In this document: positions 41,273 through 46,514 of the stretch, piece by piece
Position numbering within the stretch: position 1 is the first letter of the stretch
Layout: every line of letters starts with the position of its first letter
Assembly (NCBI GenBank): GCA_900549725.1
Contig: URPL01000014.1
Span: forward strand, 1-46,514
Length of the DNA stretch: 46,514 nucleotides
Source: an uncultured Eubacteriales bacterium
GTDB lineage: Bacteria; Bacillota; Clostridia; Oscillospirales; CAG-272
Direction of reading: 5' to 3'
Notes under the pieces: generated by a model
Database searches by the model: none
The model's input: only the letters and a program-made list of their open reading frames with translations
What the model was told of the DNA's origin: nothing
Program-made: the position numbers and the translations under genes

Positions 41273-42727
41273 TTATTGAATATAGTTGACTATGCATTGG
41301 AGCGGATAAAGCAGGGTATTGCTTTTTTCCGCCTCTGCAATAATTTTCTCATCAAATCCGCTTTCTGAAAACAGTGCATAATGAAATTTGGCATGCTCTT
41401 TTTGCGGTGTAAGTTTTGCTAACGTATCAAGGTATTCCGAATAAGAAAACGGTGCTTTTTTGAACTTACACTCGCCAACCAAATATTCCTTTGCAGTTCT
41501 GTCGATGCATAGAAGGTCAATCTCTGTCTCCGCTATTCGCAAACCACTTGCCGCAGAATCATCGCGCACCGTGGTTTTTCCTGCCCAGCGCCCCATCTTG
41601 GCATAGCGAAAAGGCAGCTCATTCTTTTTCTGCATTTCCCGAACAAACTCACGGCACACATCTTCGAACGCAAAAGACGCGAACTTATGCAATTCCGGTT
41701 CAACGACAAATTCATACACACCATTTACATCACCATCTTCGAGCTGAGAGAAGTTTGCAAAACCAAAGGCATACCAGAAACGGAAGAAATTATCTGTCAA
41801 GCGATAGGTTCCGCGATTAGAGTTTGCCTGTTCCTTTAGCTTTGCATCAACAGAAAATTCCCGCTCTACAATGCCGAGTTCCATCAGATTTTTCAAGTAT
41901 ACGCTGGTTTTTGAAGTATCCTCCACTAACGATTTCTGGCTAATATCATTTAACTTCGTATTACCAAGCGCCACCGCTTCAATGATTGAATTATAAATTG
42001 GTGTCTCCCGAAGCTCCTGATGAAGCAGAAAATCCACCTCGCTGTAAAGAATACAGCCCTTTGTCAAAATATTCCGTTTAATATTTTCACCAACCGAAAG
42101 CCCCGGATTCCATTGACGCAAATAGTGGGGGATTCCGCCGAGTACAGCATACGCAAGCACCTTGTCACGATCCGCGTAATCAGGGAAAAATTTAACAGCA
42201 TCGTAAAAGCCCATTTCTCTCATCTTGTAGATTCCAGTTGCTCTTCCATAAAGAGGATTTTTCTCAGACAGCAGTTCCTTTTCAATAAAACTCATTGCAC
42301 TGCCGCAGAGAATAATCATCACATTGCTGTCCCGAAATTCAGTGTCCCATAGATTTTGCAAAATGGAAGGTATGCTTGGATTTCCTTTGCACATATACGG
42401 GAACTCATCGATTACAAGCAGCTTTTTACTGTTGCCATAAGGAAGATCAAGTACGGCCCGAAACGCTCTCGCCCAATCTGTAAACGCAGAGATATAGTCT
42501 TTTGCCGGAATATCTTCCTTCATCATTCGAGTCGAAAAGTTACGAAGCTGTACCGGGTCTGTTGTCTGCGTACAGGAAAAGAATACATGCGGTTTTCCCT
42601 TGCAAAACTCCCGCAGGGTTTCGGTTTTTCCTACACGCCGCCTGCCATATAGTACGATCAGCTGACCGCCATTCTCTTCATACTTATCATTTAAGAATTT
42701 CAGTTCAGCCTCTCTACCGATGAACAT
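41273..42727 (-). CDS. AAA-type ATPase with C-terminal DUF234 nuclease-like domain
   Basis: A 484-residue protein of the archaeal-type ATPase/DUF234 family. Walker A YGRRRVGKTETLREF is near residue 35, Walker B KLLVIDEFPYMCKGN near 110, followed by the AAA sensor region (MIILCGSAMSFIEKEL). A winged-helix section lies near 260. The C-terminal part shows ETEIDLLCIDR and YLVGECKFKK, the Glu/Asp...Glu-x-Lys pattern of PD-(D/E)xK nuclease-like folds. The function is unknown; some relatives are linked with toxin-antitoxin-like or defence behaviour, which I cannot confirm. The ATG at 42727 has GGAGG seven bases ahead. It lies just beyond the tRNA scar. Confidence 0.9.
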   Translation of the reverse strand: MFIGREAELKFLNDKYEENGGQLIVLYGRRRVGKTETLREFCKGKPHVFFSCTQTTDPVQLRNFSTRMMKEDIPAKDYISAFTDWARAFRAVLDLPYGNSKKLLVIDEFPYMCKGNPSIPSILQNLWDTEFRDSNVMIILCGSAMSFIEKELLSEKNPLYGRATGIYKMREMGFYDAVKFFPDYADRDKVLAYAVLGGIPHYLRQWNPGLSVGENIKRNILTKGCILYSEVDFLLHQELRETPIYNSIIEAVALGNTKLNDISQKSLVEDTSKTSVYLKNLMELGIVEREFSVDAKLKEQANSNRGTYRLTDNFFRFWYAFGFANFSQLEDGDVNGVYEFVVEPELHKFASFAFEDVCREFVREMQKKNELPFRYAKMGRWAGKTTVRDDSAASGLRIAETEIDLLCIDRTAKEYLVGECKFKKAPFSYSEYLDTLAKLTPQKEHAKFHYALFSESGFDEKIIAEAEKSNTLLYPLQCIVNYIQ

Positions 42728-42751
42728 TGAGACACCTCCGTTCATTACCTA

Positions 42752-42774
42752 ATCTTGATTTACTAAATCGTGAT
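42752..42774. promoter_or_regulatory. Inverted repeat in the ATPase leader
   Basis: ATCTTGATTT-ACT-AAATCGTGAT, eight of ten pairs matching, between the promoter and the ATPase start; operator-like. Confidence 0.4.
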
Positions 42775-42782
42775 TTGATAAT

Positions 42783-42811
42783 AGTATAACCGGCTTACAC
42801 AGAAAATACAA
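42783..42811 (-). promoter_or_regulatory. Promoter of the AAA/DUF234 ATPase gene
   Basis: On the minus strand TTGTAT (42811-42806) and TATACT (42788-42783) are 17 bp apart. Confidence 0.7.
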
Positions 42812-42849
42812 GTGTTTTTTATGTGGTTCGCCTCTGTGGCCAATTTTTC

Positions 42850-43014
42850 CTACACATACCGTGCCGTAGCAAATAAGAACTCATTCATGCCATGAACGGT
42901 ACTGTCATCGTTCAGAATTTTAGCAGAAAATTTTGCTTTTCCAAAGTCCATGATATGCCTCAAATTAATGCTCATGTGCCATAAAGAAACACGCAAGAAT
43001 TTGATTGACAGCAT
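42850..43014 (-). other. Short frame, possible remnant in the 42.8-43.1 kb stretch
   Basis: A 54-residue frame from an ATG at 43014; the second half (MDFGKAKFSAKILNDDSTVH, then GMNEFLFATARYV) looks like the end of a protein, but there is no ribosome site and no family is recognised. Otherwise this stretch holds only promoters. Confidence 0.2.
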
Positions 43015-43042
43015 CCACTATTCCATAGCAACAGCGAGTTGC

Positions 43043-43072
43043 TTGTTAAAATAAGGTTTGCAGTTTTATAAT
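43043..43072 (+). promoter_or_regulatory. Promoter of the truncated XRE gene
   Basis: TTGTTA (43043-43048) and TATAAT (43067-43072) are 18 bp apart, about 30 bases ahead of the start at 43105. Confidence 0.6.
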
Positions 43073-43104
43073 AAATAATAACATATTCCTTAGGAGGGAC
43101 AGAC

Positions 43105-43185
43105 ATGGAAACACGAGATATTCTCAAGAATTTGCGTGAAAAAAATAAACTTACAAAAAGTCATTTGAACGGTACTACAAAATGA
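43105..43185 (+). pseudogene. XRE-family regulator, N-terminal remnant
   Basis: With AGGAGG ahead, the frame encodes METRDILKNLREKNKLTKSH and stops after 26 residues. The first 20 match the start of a Cro/C1-type HTH (the METREILKxLREKNxLTQ opening is common in Clostridia), but helices 2-4 are missing. Promoter and ribosome site are kept, so a short peptide may still be made. Confidence 0.7.
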
Positions 43186-43195
43186 GAAAACGCGC

Positions 43196-43226
43196 TTGAC
43201 TCTACATCTGTTGTAGATATTATAAT
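43196..43226 (+). promoter_or_regulatory. MerR-type promoter/operator of the MATE-MerR operon
   Basis: TTGACT (43196-43201) and TATAAT (43221-43226) are separated by 19 bp rather than 17. The dyad TCTACA-TCTGT-TGTAGA (43201-43217) lies between the two elements. A long 19-bp spacer with a central dyad is the hallmark of promoters that MerR-family activators untwist, and a MerR regulator is the second gene of this operon. Confidence 0.85.
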
Positions 43227-43261
43227 ATTGGTAGTTTAACAAAAAAGAAGGATTAGGCAAT

Positions 43262-44620
43262 ATGGAAAAGAACCTTACTACCGGCAGTGTGTTCAAAAAT
43301 GTTGTATTATTCTCATTGCCGTATCTGCTCTCGTATTTTCTTCAAACGCTCTATGGCATGGCTGACCTATTTATCATCGGACAGTTCGAGGGTGTAGCCA
43401 GTACTACCGCTGTTTCTATCGGCTCACAAGTGATGCACATGCTTACGGTTATGATTGTAGGGTTATCGATGGGAACAACCGTCAGCGTCGGCCAGGCAGT
43501 GGGGGCAGGAGATCGAAAACAGGCAGCGCATAACATCGGGAATACGGTAATATTGTTTCTGGTGGTTTCCATTGCACTTACGGCCATCCTGTTATCCCTT
43601 GTTCGTCCCATTGTCGTTGCCATGTCTACGCCAACGGATGCGGTGAGCGGTACGGTCACCTATTTGACCATCTGCTTTATCGGGATTCCGTTTATTACAT
43701 CCTACAACATCATCAGTTCTATTTTTCGAGGGTTGGGCGACAGCAAAAGCCCGATGTGCTTTATTGCCACAGCCTGTGCTGCCAACATCGCTTTAGACTA
43801 TCTTTTTATGGGTGTGCTGCACCTTGGGCCTGCGGGCGCAGCCCTTGGTACAACTCTCTCTCAGGCAATCAGTGTAGTTGTTTCCCTTACCGTTATTTTG
43901 AAACGCAGGAGCATTGTTCTGAAAAAAAGCGACTTCAAGCCTTGCCGTGCGGTCATGGGGAAAATTTTGGGGATTGGCATCCCGATTGCGTTTCAGGACG
44001 GCCTGATTCAAGTTGCTTTTATTATTATCACGATTATTGCCAATCAGCGTGGACTGAATGACGCAGCGGCAGTCGGGATTGTGGAGAAAGTGATCAGCTT
44101 CCTCTTTTTGGTCCCCTCCTCTATGCTGTCTACCGTTTCTGCCTTGGGAGCGCAAAATATCGGTGCGGGCAAACCGGAGCGGGCCATTCAAACGCTGCGC
44201 TATGCGGTGATGCTCGCCGCAGGCTTTGGCGTGCTTGCTTCTATCGCGATCCAGTTTACAGCGGAAGGCATCGTTTCGCTGTTCACTGATCCCAGCACTG
44301 CGGACGGAGCGGCGGTGGTCCGTTTCGGCGGCCAGTATCTGCGCGGTTACATTTTTGACTGTATTTTTGCTGGCATTCATTTTAGTTTTAGCGGCTTTTT
44401 TTGCGCATGCAGGAAATCCGGCCTGTCGTTTTTACACAATATTCTCGCCATTGTATTGATGCGTGTGCCTGGCGTTTATGTGACCTCAAAATTATTCCCG
44501 GCAACGCTTCTCCCGATGGGACTGGCTACCGCGGCAGGCTCACTGCTATCGGTCGTGATCTGCCTAATCGCCTTTGGAGTCATACGGCGCAAATCAACGC
44601 TTGTTCTGGTGGAGGAGTAA
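43262..44620 (+). CDS. MATE-family multidrug exporter
   Basis: A 452-residue membrane protein with twelve helices. It starts MEKNLTTGSVFKNVVLFSLPY and shows MATE landmarks: QTLYGMADLFIIGQFEGV with the first half-repeat, then GMGTTVSVGQAVGAGDRKQA-like VSVGQAVGAGDRKQAAHNIG, and in the second half ALGAQNIGAGKPERAIQ. It probably exports cationic drugs or dyes against Na+ or H+. AGAAGGA precedes the ATG at 43262. The MerR gene starts 3 bases after its stop. Confidence 0.95.
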   Translation: MEKNLTTGSVFKNVVLFSLPYLLSYFLQTLYGMADLFIIGQFEGVASTTAVSIGSQVMHMLTVMIVGLSMGTTVSVGQAVGAGDRKQAAHNIGNTVILFLVVSIALTAILLSLVRPIVVAMSTPTDAVSGTVTYLTICFIGIPFITSYNIISSIFRGLGDSKSPMCFIATACAANIALDYLFMGVLHLGPAGAALGTTLSQAISVVVSLTVILKRRSIVLKKSDFKPCRAVMGKILGIGIPIAFQDGLIQVAFIIITIIANQRGLNDAAAVGIVEKVISFLFLVPSSMLSTVSALGAQNIGAGKPERAIQTLRYAVMLAAGFGVLASIAIQFTAEGIVSLFTDPSTADGAAVVRFGGQYLRGYIFDCIFAGIHFSFSGFFCACRKSGLSFLHNILAIVLMRVPGVYVTSKLFPATLLPMGLATAAGSLLSVVICLIAFGVIRRKSTLVLVEE

Positions 44621-44623
44621 GAT

Positions 44624-45451
44624 ATGGATCGGAAAAATCTTTTCCCAATAGGTGAAGTGTCAAAATTGTTTCATATCAGTGTTAGTAGTTTGCGGCACTA
44701 TGAACATATCGGTTTGCTTACACCAGAATACATTTCCTCAGATTCTGGCTATCGTTACTATGGCACCGAACAATTTGAAGTACTCAACACAATCAGGTAT
44801 TTGCGGGCATTGGATATGCCTTTGGCCGAGATTGAGGACTTTCTCAAAAATAAGGATATCAGCCGTATTGAGGAAAAGTTGTTACAGCAAAAGCATGCCG
44901 TCCTGAAAAAGCAACAAGAATTACAACGTATAGGACAAAAGATTAACCACCGCTTAAATTGGCTGCGTGACGCACAAAGTGTGCCTTTGGATACTGTTTC
45001 CTTAATAGAGCTTCCGTCCTGTCGCATTGTTTGGGTAGACGCTCCACTGAAAGTACATGGCTCTCTTGATATGGAAGTGCCGATTAGAAAGCTGGATCAA
45101 TCTGATGCCGAAGCCGTTGTCTTTCTTGGAAAGGTCGGACTTGGCATTTCCGCGGAACATTTGCAGCAATCAAAAGTAAATCGTTATGACAGCATTTTTC
45201 TAATACTGGATCAAGAGGACATTTATACCGGTGAAACCATTACTCTTCCCAAAACACTTTGTGTACGGCTGCGTTTTCGAGGCAGTCATATAGAAGCTCC
45301 AGCGCACTATGAAAAGCTCCTTGACTACATCGCAAAAGAACAGATACAGATTGTTGGTTTTTCGCGAGAAATCACGCTCATAGACTATGGCATTACTAAT
45401 GACAGTGAAAAATTTGTGACTGAAATATGTATTCCGGTCAAGTGCAGATAA
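44624..45451 (+). CDS. MerR-family regulator with GyrI-like drug-binding domain (BmrR/BltR type)
   Basis: A 275-residue regulator. The MerR HTH (residues 6-75) reads FPIGEVSKLFHISVSSLRHY, then EHIGLLTPEYISSDSGYRYY; a coiled-coil dimerisation helix follows to about 115 (KHAVLKKQQELQRIGQKIN), and the rest resembles a GyrI-like/BmrR effector-binding domain. Proteins of this layout sense drugs and activate exporter genes by twisting a long-spacer promoter. Its gene follows the MATE gene by 3 bases and the operon has such a promoter, so it probably activates its own operon. Confidence 0.9.
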   Translation: MDRKNLFPIGEVSKLFHISVSSLRHYEHIGLLTPEYISSDSGYRYYGTEQFEVLNTIRYLRALDMPLAEIEDFLKNKDISRIEEKLLQQKHAVLKKQQELQRIGQKINHRLNWLRDAQSVPLDTVSLIELPSCRIVWVDAPLKVHGSLDMEVPIRKLDQSDAEAVVFLGKVGLGISAEHLQQSKVNRYDSIFLILDQEDIYTGETITLPKTLCVRLRFRGSHIEAPAHYEKLLDYIAKEQIQIVGFSREITLIDYGITNDSEKFVTEICIPVKCR

Positions 45452-45523
45452 GAAGGGCATAAAATGAGATAAAGTAACACAAAAAACAACAGACAGCCGC
45501 CACAATTCCGTAATGATTGATGC

Positions 45524-45552
45524 TTGACAGTCTCCTGAGAGAACGCTATAAT
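45524..45552 (+). promoter_or_regulatory. Consensus promoter upstream of the nitroreductase gene
   Basis: TTGACA (45524-45529) and TATAAT (45547-45552) are 17 bp apart: a perfect consensus. Transcription would start near 45559. Confidence 0.88.
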
Positions 45553-45600
45553 AATACGCGTAAAATTTGAGTGGACTTTTCCGGATTCGGTCATCTTTTT

Positions 45601-45638
45601 GCCACACAGCTATCTTGTGATAGTTGTGTGGCTTTTTT
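45601..45638 (+). terminator. Leader terminator (attenuator or sRNA end) before the nitroreductase
   Basis: GCCACACAGCTATC / GATAGTTGTGTGGC, a 14-bp stem (one G-T pair) with a TTGT loop, then six T. It lies about 45 bases after the start of transcription and 48 bases before the coding start. Confidence 0.88.
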
Positions 45639-45685
45639 GTTGCCTGTATCTCGGAAGTATTAGCAGAATGGAGGACTATATCTGT

Positions 45686-46207
45686 ATGGAAAAAAATTTT
45701 TTGTCTCTTATCAAGACGCGCCGTAGTGTACGGGCTTATAAATCGGAACCTGTCCCTTCCAAGGCTTTGGACGCTGTACTGGAAGCAGGGACTTACGCTC
45801 CTACCGGCGGAGGACATCAATCTCCGACCATCATTGCAATTACAGACCCCAAATATAGGCGGGAGATTGCAAAACTAAACGCAGAAGTGATGGGGAGCAA
45901 CACAGACCCTTATTATGGCGCACCTGTCGTGATCATAGTTTTGGCAGATGGCTCCGCAAGTACCTTTGTGGAGGACGGAAGCTGCGTCCTCGAAAACATG
46001 ATGCTCGCCGCCCATGCCCTTGGGCTGGGAACTGTATGGGTACATCGGGAACGTGAGATTTTTGACAGTGAAAGTGGCAAGGCTCTCCTGCGGGAGTGGA
46101 AGCTGCCGGAAACCTTGCGTGGCGTCGGGGCGATTGCATTGGGGTATCCAGCCCAGGAAGCCACTCAGCCCGCAGCACGCAAACAAAACTATATCGTTCG
46201 GATTTAA
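45686..46207 (+). CDS. Nitroreductase-family flavoprotein
   Basis: A 173-residue FMN-dependent oxidoreductase. It starts MEKNFLSLIKTRRSVRAYKS, with the FMN-binding RRSVRAY, the TYAPTGGGHQSPTIIAI loop, and the C-terminal GLGTVWVH and VGAIALGYPAQEA. The family reduces nitro groups or quinones with NAD(P)H. ATGGAGG lies 11 bases ahead of the ATG at 45686; the ATG at 45668 is alternative and the frame is open back to 45599 over the leader hairpin, which is not coding. It lies between two MATE exporters. Confidence 0.9.
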   Translation: MEKNFLSLIKTRRSVRAYKSEPVPSKALDAVLEAGTYAPTGGGHQSPTIIAITDPKYRREIAKLNAEVMGSNTDPYYGAPVVIIVLADGSASTFVEDGSCVLENMMLAAHALGLGTVWVHREREIFDSESGKALLREWKLPETLRGVGAIALGYPAQEATQPAARKQNYIVRI

Positions 46208-46216
46208 TGATCCTGC

Positions 46217-46244
46217 TGTCCGGCGCAAAAAATTGCGCCGGACA
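46217..46244. terminator. Hairpin between nitroreductase and second MATE gene
   Basis: TGTCCGGCGCAA / TTGCGCCGGACA with an AAAA loop, a perfect 12-bp stem without a T run. It may tune expression of the gene behind it. Confidence 0.5.
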
Positions 46245-46266
46245 CTTTGTGGAGAGGAGGGAAAGT

Positions 46267-46514
46267 ATGCAGACCAATAATAAAATGGCGGTCGCTCCTG
46301 TTGGAAAACTCATCTGGCAAATGTCGATACCGCCGCTGATTTCCATGTTTCTACAATATTCCTATAATCTGATAGACAGCGCGTTTGTAGCGCGGCTGAG
46401 TGAAAATGCTTTGACGGCGGTTTCCCTGTCGTTTCCCATTACAACACTGATGAATGCGGCGTCTATCTGGATCGGTGTCGGCGTGAATGTACTGATTGCA
46501 GGGTATCTTGGGGA
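46267..46514 (+). CDS. MATE-family exporter, 3' end cut by the window
   Basis: GAGGAGG lies ten or so bases before the ATG at 46267. The 82 residues seen (MQTNNKMAVAPVGKLIWQM, then SIPPLISMFLQYSYNLIDSA, FVARLSENALTAVSLSFPI) are the first one and a half helices of a MATE protein, with the conserved helix 1 pattern and Asp/Ser before the second helix. It is a second exporter, different from the one at 43262, and follows the nitroreductase on the same strand. Confidence 0.9.
   Translation, partial: MQTNNKMAVAPVGKLIWQMSIPPLISMFLQYSYNLIDSAFVARLSENALTAVSLSFPITTLMNAASIWIGVGVNVLIAGYLG

Overview
The window looks like a chromosomal segment of a low-to-moderate-GC Gram-positive bacterium (Bacillota, class Clostridia; an Oscillospirales or Ruminococcaceae-like gut organism is my inference). 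The reasons are AGGAGG-type ribosome sites, TTGACA/TATAAT promoters, a SpoVD-type penicillin-binding protein with PASTA repeats inside the division cluster, a MurE motif of the meso-diaminopimelate type, a T-box leader on pheST, and CCA-encoding tRNAs.

Region 1 (1-12.9 kb, minus strand) is a division and cell-wall (dcw) operon read from right to left: mraZ, rsmH, ftsL-like, spoVD/ftsI, murE, murF, mraY, ftsW, murG, divIB/ftsQ (cut by the window edge). It starts from a near-consensus promoter followed by four GTGG/ATGG boxes spaced exactly 10 bp apart, as expected for MraZ autoregulation. murD is absent from its usual place between mraY and ftsW. Region 2 (13.0-15.5 kb, minus) is trmL-hinT-pyk. 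Region 3 (15.6-18.3 kb, minus) is a three-gene set of exported or membrane-anchored proteins of unknown role: a PPC-like plus CHAT/caspase-like protein whose expected catalytic Cys is Asp, a PepSY/YcdB-like lipid- or wall-side protein candidate, and a membrane-anchored protein. Upstream lies about 1 kb without a convincing large gene but with a promoter, dyads, small ORFs with good ribosome sites and a small XRE regulator.

Region 4 (19.6-24.6 kb, minus) holds secA followed by two related multi-pass membrane proteins. Region 5 (24.8-33.1 kb, plus) holds the T-box-controlled pheST, tRNA-Lys(TTT), galM, a hypothetical, a serine hydrolase and a birA-type ligase. Region 6 (33.4-37.1 kb) holds an HD phosphohydrolase and a Nudix hydrolase (minus), a broken AraC-GyrI regulator (minus), and the DNA-repair pair alkA-like/ogt (plus).

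Region 7 (37.2-46.5 kb) is accessory DNA with patchy, lower-GC composition: an alpha/beta hydrolase, yjdF with a structured leader resembling the yjdF riboswitch, ABC-transporter remnants, a TetR-KTR pair with a consensus promoter overlapped by a perfect operator-like palindrome, a broken HTH regulator, and a 3' fragment of a tRNA-Arg(CCG) gene with its terminator, which reads as an integration scar. Beyond it come an AAA/DUF234 ATPase, a truncated XRE gene, a MATE exporter and MerR regulator behind a textbook MerR-type 19-bp-spacer promoter, a nitroreductase behind a leader terminator, and the start of a second MATE exporter. I saw no CRISPR array, no complete transposase or integrase and no rRNA.
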